The position numbers and the translations under genes are program-made. A stretch of DNA of 64,000 bases, taken from NCBI RefSeq assembly GCF_002920615.1, contig NZ_PQSU01000029.1:62001-126000 (forward strand), written 5' to 3'. The DNA comes from Streptomyces sp. Ru62 (GTDB lineage Bacteria > Actinomycetota > Actinomycetes > Streptomycetales > Streptomycetaceae). The notes under the pieces are model-generated. The model had not been told where the DNA came from and did not search any database. It saw nothing but the letters and a program-made list of their open reading frames with translations. Numbering within the stretch: the stretch's first letter is position 1; every line of letters starts with the position of its first letter. Shown here one piece after another: positions 17,653 through 26,078 of this stretch.

Positions 17653-19964
17653 CCACCACCGTCAGCCCGGTCATACCGGACACCGCCGCGCAGGCGCTCA
17701 CCGGCAAGCGCCGCATCGCCTTCGCGAGCTTCGTCGACGAGAACTACCTGCCCGGCTTCCTCGTCCTGCTGCGCAGCCTCGCCCTGTCCAACCCGGGCGT
17801 CTGCGAGGACTTCGTCGTCCTCCACGACGACCTGAAGCCCTCCTCGATCGCCCGCATCCGCGCCCTGCACCCCCGGATCGTGCTGCGCCGCGTCGACGCC
17901 GGCCACTACGACTCCTACGCCAAGGGCGACCAGGACAACTACCTGGTCCGCAAGGCGTACTTCATCCTCGACGTCTTCAGGATCCGCGACTACGACACCG
18001 TCATCACCCTGGACACCGACATGGTCGTCCTCGGTGACCTGAGCGAACTGCTGAAGCTGCGCGAGGGACTGGCCGCCGTACCGCAGTTCTTCTACGGGCA
18101 GCACAAGCTCAACTCCGGGCTGCTGGTCATCCAGCGCGAGTACCTGACCGACGCGTTCTGCGCCGAGCTCGACCAGGTCGGGCGCAGCGGCGCCTACGAA
18201 CTCGACAAGCACGACCAGGGCATCCTCAACGCCGTCCTGGACGGCGACTTCGTGCGCCTCGACGCCCGCTACAACTTCGTCAAGCGGCGCCTCTCCGGCG
18301 ACCTGCCCGTTCCGGACGACACCGCGATCCTGCACTTCACCGGGCGGCACAAGCCCTGGCAGGGCGGCGAGGCGGGGTACGCGCAGGCCGAGGAACGCTG
18401 GCGCGAGTTCGACCTGGGCGACGCCGAGTTCCAGGCGGCCTGCGTCGCCAGGGGCGGCCTCCACCACGACCTGCTGGTGCACTACGGCACCCCGCACGTC
18501 CGGCGTACGGGAGACGTCGAGGCCGCCCGGAAGGTCGCCGCCGCGCACATCGCGGCCGGCGAGTACCAGGACGCCGTCGACGTCCTGAGCGGCGTCCGCA
18601 TCCCACTGGACGAGGCCTGGCCGCACGAGGTCCTCGGGCACGCCCTGATGAGCGTCTCCCGCTACGAGGAGGCGAAGACCCAGCTCCTCCTGGCCACCGC
18701 CGCCCCCAACCGGGCCGCCACCGCCTACGCCCGCCTCGCCCAGATCGCCTGGGTGCACGGCGACAACACCGAGGCGCTGCGGTACGCCACCGCCGGCCTC
18801 ACCGTCGACCCCACCCACCGCTCCAGCCGGCTGTGGGCGCAGCGCGCCGCCGCCGTGCCTGCCCAGGAACAGGGCGCCGCCGAGGACCAGCTCGCGCACG
18901 TCGCCTTCTACATGGACCGGCAGGGCAACGCCGGCGACAAGCTGCTGCCCGAGAGCGTCCGGCTCGCGTTCGGCGCCGACACCACCTCCCGCCGCTGGCA
19001 CTCCGTCCACGCCCACCGGCTGTTCGACCAGGCCGCCCTGGAACGGGTCAACGCCCGGCGCGGCCTGGTCATCGGCGGCGGCGGGCTGTTCATCCCGGAC
19101 ACCATGCCCAACGGCAACAGCGCCTGGCAGTGGAACGTGCCCGACGCGCACCTCGACGCCATCGACGTGCCGATCATGGTGTTCGCGGTCGGCTTCAACG
19201 CCTTCGACGGACAGTCCTACCGGGCCCGGCGCTTCAACGAGAGCCTCCGGCTGCTGGTGGAGAAGTCCGCGTTCTTCGGCCTGCGCAACCACGGCTCCAT
19301 CGCCAAGGTCCGCTCGCTGCTCCCGGACGGGCTGCACGACAAGGTGGTCTTCCAGCCCTGCCCGACCACGGTCATGCGGCAGCTGCTGCCCGGCTGGACC
19401 GACCCGTCGCACCGCGAGGACACCGTCCTGCTCAACGCCGCCTACGACCGCGCGGGCCTGCGCTTCGGCCACGACTACGGCCACTTCCTCGCCGAGATCG
19501 CGAAGGCCGTCCGCGCGATCGGCGCCCACACCGAGGTGCGGTGCGTCGCCCACTCCCTGGACGACGAGCGGATCGCCTTCGACCTGCGCCGCGAGCACGG
19601 CATCTCGCTGCCGGTCATCCCGATGTACGACTTCGACAACGACTCGATCCGCGAGACGTACGCCAAGACCCGGCTGGTCATCGGCATGCGCGGACACGCA
19701 GGGATGATCCCCTTCGGGGTCGGCACGCCCATCGTCAGCCTGATCTCGCACCCGAAGATGGCGTACTTCCTGAGCGACATCGAGCGCCCCGAGTGGGGCG
19801 TGTCGGTGCACGAGCGGAACCTGGGCGCGGTCCTCACCGAGCGGGCCCTGCACATCCTCGACCACCACAGCCGGACCGTCGCCGACGTGCACGACCGGCA
19901 GGAGCTGCTGTGGAAGGTCACCGAGGAGAACGCGGCCCGGATCCGCGGCATCCTCGGCCGGTAG
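17649..19964 (+). CDS. Three-module protein: GT8 glycosyltransferase - TPR - polysaccharide pyruvyl transferase
   Basis: 771 residues. Residues ~20-270 form a GT8-type transferase domain: NEYLPGFLVLLRSL-like start (ENYLPGFLVLLRSLAL), LDTDMVVLGD as the metal-binding DxD, and ILHFTGRHKPWQ at its end. Residues ~280-400 look like TPR helices. Residues ~415-771 match polysaccharide pyruvyl transferase: GNAGDKLLPESV, GLVIGGGGLFI, FFGLRNHGS, and VIGMRGHAGMIPFGVGTP. Such enzymes ketalise sugars with pyruvate from PEP. It is coupled to the GT29-like gene by an ATGA overlap. The likely role is adding a hexose and a pyruvate ketal to the wall polymer. Confidence 0.87.
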   Translation: MTTTVSPVIPDTAAQALTGKRRIAFASFVDENYLPGFLVLLRSLALSNPGVCEDFVVLHDDLKPSSIARIRALHPRIVLRRVDAGHYDSYAKGDQDNYLVRKAYFILDVFRIRDYDTVITLDTDMVVLGDLSELLKLREGLAAVPQFFYGQHKLNSGLLVIQREYLTDAFCAELDQVGRSGAYELDKHDQGILNAVLDGDFVRLDARYNFVKRRLSGDLPVPDDTAILHFTGRHKPWQGGEAGYAQAEERWREFDLGDAEFQAACVARGGLHHDLLVHYGTPHVRRTGDVEAARKVAAAHIAAGEYQDAVDVLSGVRIPLDEAWPHEVLGHALMSVSRYEEAKTQLLLATAAPNRAATAYARLAQIAWVHGDNTEALRYATAGLTVDPTHRSSRLWAQRAAAVPAQEQGAAEDQLAHVAFYMDRQGNAGDKLLPESVRLAFGADTTSRRWHSVHAHRLFDQAALERVNARRGLVIGGGGLFIPDTMPNGNSAWQWNVPDAHLDAIDVPIMVFAVGFNAFDGQSYRARRFNESLRLLVEKSAFFGLRNHGSIAKVRSLLPDGLHDKVVFQPCPTTVMRQLLPGWTDPSHREDTVLLNAAYDRAGLRFGHDYGHFLAEIAKAVRAIGAHTEVRCVAHSLDDERIAFDLRREHGISLPVIPMYDFDNDSIRETYAKTRLVIGMRGHAGMIPFGVGTPIVSLISHPKMAYFLSDIERPEWGVSVHERNLGAVLTERALHILDHHSRTVADVHDRQELLWKVTEENAARIRGILGR

Positions 19965-19969
19965 CGGAC

Positions 19970-19998
19970 GGGGCGGGCCCGGTCTCCGGGCCCGCCCC
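19970..19998 (+). terminator. Strong hairpin between convergent genes
   Basis: A perfect 13-bp stem (GGGGCGGGCCCGG / CCGGGCCCGCCCC) with a 3-base loop, between the GT8 fusion gene and the convergent polysialyltransferase-like gene. Confidence 0.8.
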
Positions 19999-20012
19999 AC
20001 CGCAAGGGCCGC

Positions 20013-21347
20013 TCAGCGCCGTACGGCCTTGCGCAGACTGCGGGCCTTGCGCGCCATCCGGCGGACCGCCGCGTTGCGCGGGAGGAACGACAGCTGGGAC
20101 GGCACCCCGCCCGGCAGGGCCAGCGAGGTCAGCCGCTTGCGCTTGAAGTAGCGCAGGGTCCGCTCGTCCAGGTGCTTCGCCAGCCAGCCCTCGGTCTCCG
20201 CGCGGAGGCTCGGCAGGATCTTCGGCTGCATCGCGAAGCCCACCGCACGCACCAGGGCGCCCAGCGTCCGCACGTCCATGCCCTGCCGCTGCTCGCTGAC
20301 GGCCGCCTTGTCGGTCAGCTCGGGCAGCAGCGCGTCCACGATGGTGACCGGGACGCGGTTGCTGTTCTCGTACGGCGTCAGCCGCTCCAGCAGCAGGTCG
20401 GTGCCGACCCGGGCGACCGGGAGGCCGTACAGGGCGGACGCGGTGAGCAGGGCGGTGGAGAAGCAGCCGACGACCAGCGCGGGACGCATCCGCTGGTACA
20501 GCACCTCCGCGAGCACCGGGGTGTCCAGCACGGTCAGCTCCACCTTCAGCCGTTCCGCCTCCCGCTCCAGGGAGCGGGTGAAGCGGGCCGGGGCCGACGG
20601 GTGCGGCTTGAACACCACCGAGGAGTGGCCGAGCGCGGCCGCGCCCTTCAGCATGCGCACATGCAGGTTCTCCTCCTGCTCGGCGGTGAGGATGTCCAGC
20701 GCCGACAGGTACTGGCCGAGCAGCAGCGCGGGCTCCTGGACGTCCGGCAGCTCATCGCCGAGTGGCGCCAGTCCGGCGAGGACCTTGGTGAAGGCGGCCG
20801 TAGGCAGGACCTCGCCGGGCACCCCGAACTCGGTCAGCAGCAGCGGCTGCAGACCCGGCACCAGGTCCAGGTGGAGGACGCGGTCCACGCGGGTGCCGAC
20901 CAGCGGGTCGATCTTGTTGCGGGTGGGGCCGTAACTCATCAGGCCGTCGGCGTAGACGGTGACCGGGGCGCCGGTGAAGATCTGCGCGAGCGCCAGTGAC
21001 GGGTTGACCTGGATCGACTCGACGGCCAGCTCGACGTCGTCGGTGCCGAGCTGCCACTCGTGGCGCACGTACCTCTCCCAGAGCGGCAGATCCTCGCCGC
21101 GGGGCGCCCAGCCGCCCGGGTGGAACGGGAAGATCGCCTCGTTGTACGACACCACGTCGTCGAACCGGTCCCGCAGTCGCTCGAAGCCCGGCATCGCGTC
21201 CAGCGCCGGTGAGGTCTCGGGCGTGGCCGCGTTGTTGCAGACCACCAGTATCCGCCGGTCGGCCGGGCGGAAGCAGCCGGAGTCCAGGGCGGCGGCGAGC
21301 GTGGCCGTGCCGTACAGCGTCGACGCCTGGAAGATCTGGGTGGTCAC
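20013..21347 (-). CDS. Polysialyltransferase-family glycosyltransferase
   Basis: 444 residues resembling the bacterial alpha-2,8-polysialyltransferase (POLYST) family. The N-terminal half starts TTQIFQASTLYGTATLAAAL. The GT-B nucleotide-sugar motifs are near residue 275 (VVFKPHPSAP, the HP motif) and 320 (VVGCFSTALLTASALYG, the S/T motif). These motifs bind CMP-sialate in known members. The C-terminus is strongly basic. Its GTG start overlaps the stop of the upstream GT2 gene (GTGA), so the two form one operon read leftward. It probably polymerises or transfers the nonulosonate. Confidence 0.8.
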   Translation of the reverse strand: MTTQIFQASTLYGTATLAAALDSGCFRPADRRILVVCNNAATPETSPALDAMPGFERLRDRFDDVVSYNEAIFPFHPGGWAPRGEDLPLWERYVRHEWQLGTDDVELAVESIQVNPSLALAQIFTGAPVTVYADGLMSYGPTRNKIDPLVGTRVDRVLHLDLVPGLQPLLLTEFGVPGEVLPTAAFTKVLAGLAPLGDELPDVQEPALLLGQYLSALDILTAEQEENLHVRMLKGAAALGHSSVVFKPHPSAPARFTRSLEREAERLKVELTVLDTPVLAEVLYQRMRPALVVGCFSTALLTASALYGLPVARVGTDLLLERLTPYENSNRVPVTIVDALLPELTDKAAVSEQRQGMDVRTLGALVRAVGFAMQPKILPSLRAETEGWLAKHLDERTLRYFKRKRLTSLALPGGVPSQLSFLPRNAAVRRMARKARSLRKAVRR

Positions 21348-22321
21348 GCGGCGGCTCCCGCGGGGGCGGGACGACGGCGCAGCCGGCGCAGCCGGGTGGC
21401 GCGCTGGAAGTCCATGGAGTCCAGCGCCTCGTCCAGCACGTCCTGCGGCATGCGCCGCAGGGCGGCGGCACTCAGGGATTTCAGTTGCTTCGCCACCGCC
21501 GGCTCGAACCTTTCGATGGATCCCAGGTGATGGGAGATGATCGCGCAATAGGTGCGGACGGCCTTCGGCAGCAGGACGCCGGCCTCCCGGTCCGCCGCCG
21601 TCTCCGTGATGACCTGGTCGAACGCGCGGATGAAGTCAAGCTGCCGCACATCGCCGATCTGGGTGAGCGACGAGGCGACCCCGCGCCGGTAGAACACCCC
21701 CAGCAGGTTCACCACCGCGAAGGACTCCGCCTCCCGGTGCAGCTTCCAGATCCACGGCCGGTCCTCGGCCGTGCGCAGCCCGTCGGTGAAGTGCAGCAGC
21801 CCCTTGTCCACCAGCCGGCGGTGGTAGACACCCGCCCACGCGTACGCGTAGTCCACCGAGGTGGACCGGTCGGCGGGCAGGATCGCCTCCCGCGGGCTGA
21901 GCACCGTGTTCCGCCGGCCCACCGGCACCCGGTGCACGCTGCGCGCCCGGGCGGTGCACTGCACATGGTCGGTGCGCAGGAAGTCGCAGCCCAGCTCCTC
22001 GATGGCGGCGAGCAGCTTGGGGTAGTAACCGGGGGCGAGCCAGTCGTCGCCGTCCAGGAAGGTCAGGTACTCGCCGCGCGCCCGGTCGATCCCGGTGTTG
22101 CGCGCGGTCGCCAGCCCTCCGTTCTGCTCGTGCCGGACCAGGACCGCGCCCGGCAGCTCGCGCTCCGCGCGCGCGAGAATCTCTGGTGTCCCGTCGCGGG
22201 AGCAGTCGTCGACGAGAATGAATTCGAAGTCCTCACGCGCATTCGACTTCAGACTCCTGAGCGTGTCTGGCGCGTATTGCTGCACGTTGTAAAACGGCAC
22301 GATGACGGAGAGCTTGACCAC
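21344..22321 (-). CDS. GT2-family glycosyltransferase
   Basis: 325 residues. The GT-A fold begins VKLSVIVPFYNVQQYAPDTL, with FILVDDCSRDGT at residues ~35-46 and FLDGDDWLAPG near 90, giving the metal-binding Asp residues. A basic tail (RATRLRRLRRRP) may associate with membrane. GTG 22321 matches the usual start of the family; the frame continues upstream to an ATG at 22444 but without protein-like character. It is first gene of the leftward operon with the polysialyltransferase-like gene and divergent from the gene at 22520. Confidence 0.88.
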   Translation of the reverse strand: MVKLSVIVPFYNVQQYAPDTLRSLKSNAREDFEFILVDDCSRDGTPEILARAERELPGAVLVRHEQNGGLATARNTGIDRARGEYLTFLDGDDWLAPGYYPKLLAAIEELGCDFLRTDHVQCTARARSVHRVPVGRRNTVLSPREAILPADRSTSVDYAYAWAGVYHRRLVDKGLLHFTDGLRTAEDRPWIWKLHREAESFAVVNLLGVFYRRGVASSLTQIGDVRQLDFIRAFDQVITETAADREAGVLLPKAVRTYCAIISHHLGSIERFEPAVAKQLKSLSAAALRRMPQDVLDEALDSMDFQRATRLRRLRRRPAPAGAAA

Positions 22322-22519
22322 GTCAGGGACGTTAGGGCGCGGCCCGTCATTCGTCTTGACGGCCTGCTTGATACCGGGTGAACGGCGCGTGGCGAAGCTG
22401 TGAACCAGGCTGTTCCCGGCGCGGAACGCGTCCCGATTCGCCATTCGGCGATGTGCTGTTAACCGTTTGTTGCATTCGGGTTGGGCGGAACCTCGGAATC
22501 GCTTCCTAGCGTCTTCGAC

Positions 22520-23839
22520 GTGCCAGCAAGTGCAACGAAGTCCCTGCGGGTCGCCGTCCTCGCGGACTCCGACACCCGGTGGAAGTGGGGCGCGCTCACC
22601 GCGCAGCGCCTCACTCCCGCGGCTGCCGAGGTCCGGCTCGACGGCTACCTCCTGCGGGGACGCGCCACCCCCACCGCCCGCCAGCTGAAGGAAGTCGGCG
22701 TCCAGGCCGACTCCCTGCGCGAGGTCACCGGCGCCGAGTTCCTGCGCGCGATGAGCGAGGACCCCGACAACCGGTACGACGTCCTCGTGCTCGCCCTGGT
22801 CGGCGGCGGTGTGCAGGCGATGCTGCACGGACTGCGCGCCGCCTGGGGCTCCGGGAAGCGTCCCGTGGTCGTCACCGGCTATGTCGGCGTCGTCTACGAG
22901 AAGCTCACCGACGGGCTGCTGCTGCGGCACGGCGCGGACCTCGTCCTCGCCAACTCCCGCCACGACGCGGACCGGTTCCGGGCCGTGTACGAGGGCGTGG
23001 GCGCCGACGCCTCCTCGGTCACCGAGGTCGCGCTGCCCTTCCTGGGCGGTGAGCCGTACGCCGGCGAACACGATCCCTACACCGTGGTGTTCGCGGTCCA
23101 GCCGTCCGTCCCGGACAACCGCCGGGACCGTACCTACCTGCTGAACCGCCTCATCGAGCACGCCCGGCGGCACCCCGAGCGGGAGGTGCTGCTCAAGCTG
23201 CGCTCCAAGCCCGGCGAGCACACCACCCACATCGAGGAGCTGCCGTACCAGAAGCTGGCCCAGGGCCAGGACCTGCCGGCCAACTTCCGCCTGGTCTACG
23301 GGCACATGGGCGAGGTGCTGGACCACACCGACCTGCTGGTCACGGTCAGCTCCACGGCTGCCCTGGAGGCCCTGCACCGCCGCATCCCGACGGCCGTCCT
23401 CACCGACCTCGGCGTCCGTGAGGTGCTCGGCAACCACCACTTCACCGGCTCCGGCTGCCTCGCATCCTGGGACCAGCTCGACGCCGGGCACCGGCCGGTG
23501 CCGGACGAGGAGTGGGTGGCCCGGCAGGGCGTCGCCGCCGACGGAAGCTACGACACCGCGTTCGACGGCGCCCGTCAGCGCATCGCCAAGCTGCTGGACC
23601 GGCCGGGCGGGCTGCCGCCCCTCACGCCCTACTACACCCCCGAGACCGCGCCCGGCTATCTGCCCGGCATCCTCGCCCGCCACCACCTCGGCCCCGACGG
23701 CGTACCGCTGCCCGGCGCGCCCGCCGCCGACAAGGCGCCCGGCCCCGTCCGGCAGATCGTGCGCCGGGCCGCGCGCGGCGCCTACCGGCACGGCGTCCAG
23801 CGGGTCGCCCCCGTGATCCGGCGGATGGGCGAGCTGTGA
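22520..23839 (+). CDS. GT-B-like protein of the envelope cluster (DUF6716-like)
   Basis: 439 residues. It opens with a Rossmann-type strand (LRVAVLADSDTRWKWGALTA). The central GYVGVVYEKLTDGLLLRHGADLVLANS region and the later LLKLRSKPGEH and TVSSTAALEALHRRIPTAVL segments resemble the HP and S/T motifs of GT-B polymer transferases. I link it to an uncharacterised actinobacterial family and cannot assign donor or acceptor. GTG 22520 has no Shine-Dalgarno, but TAGCGT ends eight bases upstream, so translation may be leaderless. It heads the rightward neuA-neuB operon; neuA follows after 23 bases. Confidence 0.72.
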   Translation: MPASATKSLRVAVLADSDTRWKWGALTAQRLTPAAAEVRLDGYLLRGRATPTARQLKEVGVQADSLREVTGAEFLRAMSEDPDNRYDVLVLALVGGGVQAMLHGLRAAWGSGKRPVVVTGYVGVVYEKLTDGLLLRHGADLVLANSRHDADRFRAVYEGVGADASSVTEVALPFLGGEPYAGEHDPYTVVFAVQPSVPDNRRDRTYLLNRLIEHARRHPEREVLLKLRSKPGEHTTHIEELPYQKLAQGQDLPANFRLVYGHMGEVLDHTDLLVTVSSTAALEALHRRIPTAVLTDLGVREVLGNHHFTGSGCLASWDQLDAGHRPVPDEEWVARQGVAADGSYDTAFDGARQRIAKLLDRPGGLPPLTPYYTPETAPGYLPGILARHHLGPDGVPLPGAPAADKAPGPVRQIVRRAARGAYRHGVQRVAPVIRRMGEL

Positions 23840-23862
23840 CCTCACCCCAAGGAGTAGACCCC

Positions 23863-25092
23863 ATGTCCAACTCGGCAGCGGGCCCAGGCGCTTCGATCCG
23901 CCGGGTGCTCGCGGTGATCCCCGCGCGCGGCGGCTCCAAGGGCGTGCCCGCGAAGAACCTCGCCCCGGTGGGCGGTGTCCCGCTGGTGGCCCGCGCGGTG
24001 CGCGAGTGCCGGGCGAGCCGGCTGGTGACCGACGTCGTCGTCTCCACCGACGACCAGGCCATCGCCGCCGCCGCCCGCGAGGCCGGCGCCGAGGTCGTCC
24101 TGCGGCCCGCCGCGATCGCCGGGGACACCGCCACCTCCGAGGCCGCCGTCCTGCACGCCATGGACACCCACGAGACGCTGCACGGCTCCCCCGTCGACGT
24201 GGTCCTGCTCGTGCAGTGCACCAGCCCGTTCCTGGTCCGCGAGGACGTCGACGGGGTCGCCGCCGCGGTCGCCGAGAACGGCGCCGACACCGCCGTCACC
24301 GTGGCCCCCTTCCACGGCTTCGTCTGGCGCGAGGCCGACGAGCCCACCGAGGGCGGCCGCGGCGTCAACCACGACAAGTCCTACCGCCCGCGCCGCCAGG
24401 ACCGCCCCCAGGACTTCCTGGAGACCGGCGCCGCCTACGCGATGGACGCGGCCGGCTTCCGCGAGCACCGCCACCGCTTCTTCGGCCACACCGAGCTGGT
24501 CCGCACCGACCCGGCCCGGGTGCTGGAGATCGACGACCCGCACGACCTGGCCCGTGCCCGCGCCCTCGCACCCCTCTTCGACGCGGACCGCCCCGGTTCG
24601 CTGCCGACCGCCGACGACGTGGACGCGGTCGTACTCGACTTCGACGGCACCCAGACCGACGACCGGGTGCTGATCGACTCCGACGGACGGGAGTTCGTCG
24701 CCGTGCACCGCGGCGACGGCCTCGGCATCGCGGCCCTCCGCAGGAGCGGCCTGAAGCTGCTGATCCTGTCCACGGAACAGAACCCGGTCGTCGCCGCCCG
24801 CGCACGGAAGCTGCGGATCCCCGTGCTGCACGGCATCGACCGGAAAGACCTCGCGCTGAAGCAGTGGTGCGAGGAGCAGGGCATCGCGCCGGAGCGCGTG
24901 CTCTACGTCGGCAACGACGTCAACGACCTGCCGTGCTTCGCCCTCGTGGGCTGGCCCGTGGCGGTCGCGAGCGCTCACGACGTCGTACGCGGCGCCGCAC
25001 GCGCGGTCACCACCGTCCCCGGCGGTGACGGCGCGATCCGGGAGATCGCCAGCTGGATCCTCGGCCCCTCTCTCGATTCCCTCCCCAAGTAA
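23863..25092 (+). CDS. neuA: CMP-nonulosonate cytidylyltransferase fused to HAD phosphatase
   Basis: 409 residues. Domain 1 (about 12-235) is an acylneuraminate cytidylyltransferase with the CTP-binding motif AVIPARGGSKGVPAKN, LLVQCTSPF and DFLETGAAYAMD. Domain 2 (about 260-400) is a KdsC/KdnP-like HAD phosphatase: DFDGTQTDD supplies the nucleophile and acid Asp residues, and YVGNDVNDLPC the Mg ligands. A HAD partner fits a pathway in which a nonulosonate 9-phosphate (Kdn-9-P) is dephosphorylated before CMP activation. A strong AAGGAG precedes ATG 23863. neuB follows after 12 bases. Confidence 0.9.
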   Translation: MSNSAAGPGASIRRVLAVIPARGGSKGVPAKNLAPVGGVPLVARAVRECRASRLVTDVVVSTDDQAIAAAAREAGAEVVLRPAAIAGDTATSEAAVLHAMDTHETLHGSPVDVVLLVQCTSPFLVREDVDGVAAAVAENGADTAVTVAPFHGFVWREADEPTEGGRGVNHDKSYRPRRQDRPQDFLETGAAYAMDAAGFREHRHRFFGHTELVRTDPARVLEIDDPHDLARARALAPLFDADRPGSLPTADDVDAVVLDFDGTQTDDRVLIDSDGREFVAVHRGDGLGIAALRRSGLKLLILSTEQNPVVAARARKLRIPVLHGIDRKDLALKQWCEEQGIAPERVLYVGNDVNDLPCFALVGWPVAVASAHDVVRGAARAVTTVPGGDGAIREIASWILGPSLDSLPK

Positions 25093-25104
25093 GGACACCC
25101 CCTG

Positions 25105-26043
25105 ATGAGCACCAACTCCCGTCTGCGCACCTTCGGTTCGCGCGAGGTCGGCCCCGGCAAGCCCGTCTACATCTGCGGCGAGATCGGCATCAACCACAAC
25201 GGTGAGCTGGAGAACGCCTTCAAGCTGATCGACGTGGCAGCCGAGGCCGGCTGCGACGCCGTCAAGTTCCAGAAGCGCACCCCCGAGATCTGCACCCCGC
25301 GCGACCAGTGGGACATCGAGCGCGACACCCCCTGGGGCCGGATGACCTACATCGACTACCGCCACCGGGTGGAGTTCGGTGAGGACGAGTACCGCCAGAT
25401 CGACGAGTACTGCAAGGAGAAGGGGATCGACTGGTTCGCCTCCCCGTGGGACACCGAGGCCGTCGCCTTCCTGGAGAAGTTCGACGTCCCCGCCCACAAG
25501 GTGGCCTCCGCCTCCCTGACGGACGACGAGCTGCTGCGCGCCCTGCGCGCCACGGGCCGCTCCGTCATCCTCTCGACGGGCATGTCCACCCCGCGCCAGA
25601 TCCGCCACGCGGTGGAGGTCCTGGGCTCGGACAACATCCTCCTCTGCCACGCCACCTCCACCTACCCGGCCAAGGCCGAGGAGCTGAACCTCCGCGTGAT
25701 CAACACGCTGGAGAAGGAGTACCCGAACGTCCCGATCGGCTACTCCGGCCACGAGACGGGCCTGCAGACCACGCTGGCGGCGGTCGCGCTGGGCGCCACG
25801 TTCGTCGAGCGCCACATCACCCTGGACCGCGCGATGTGGGGGTCCGACCAGGCCGCCTCGGTCGAGCCGCAGGGCCTCCAGCGCCTCGTCCGTGACATCC
25901 GCACCATCGAGGCCTCCCTCGGCGACGGCGTCAAGAAGGTCTACGACTCCGAGCTGGGCCCGATGAAGAAGCTGCGCCGCGTCACCGGCGTCGTCGCCGA
26001 GGCGGAGATCGCCGCGGCGGCGGGCGAGCCGGTCTCGGTGTGA
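25105..26043 (+). CDS. neuB: Nonulosonate synthase, NeuB family, lacking SAF domain
   Basis: 312 residues, only the TIM barrel: GEIGINHNG, AVKFQKRTP, WFASPWDTEA, LSTGMSTPRQI, CHATSTYPAK, IGYSGHETG and ERHITLDRAMWGSD. Typical bacterial NeuB adds a C-terminal antifreeze-like SAF domain to reach about 345 residues; here the barrel ends with a short helical tail. The family condenses PEP with a hexose (ManNAc, or mannose-6-P in Kdn-9-P synthases). With the phosphatase-fused NeuA, a Kdn-type product is the best inference. AAGGA overlaps the neuA stop codon. Confidence 0.92.
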   Translation: MSTNSRLRTFGSREVGPGKPVYICGEIGINHNGELENAFKLIDVAAEAGCDAVKFQKRTPEICTPRDQWDIERDTPWGRMTYIDYRHRVEFGEDEYRQIDEYCKEKGIDWFASPWDTEAVAFLEKFDVPAHKVASASLTDDELLRALRATGRSVILSTGMSTPRQIRHAVEVLGSDNILLCHATSTYPAKAEELNLRVINTLEKEYPNVPIGYSGHETGLQTTLAAVALGATFVERHITLDRAMWGSDQAASVEPQGLQRLVRDIRTIEASLGDGVKKVYDSELGPMKKLRRVTGVVAEAEIAAAAGEPVSV

Positions 26044-26078
26044 ATCCAGGTCACTTACGACGGGACGGTCGTACGCCG

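Noticed and set aside
12430..21860. Additional CTACGCG half-sites (for example near 12435 and 21850)
   Set aside because: They lie inside coding sequence as ordinary Tyr-Ala or Tyr-Val codons and lack the second half of the palindrome.
26040..26078. GTG start overlapping the neuB stop, which would put a TTA (bldA) codon in the last cluster gene
   Set aside because: The 13 extra residues are not protein-like and ATG 26079 gives a normal N-terminus. It is kept only as an alternative.
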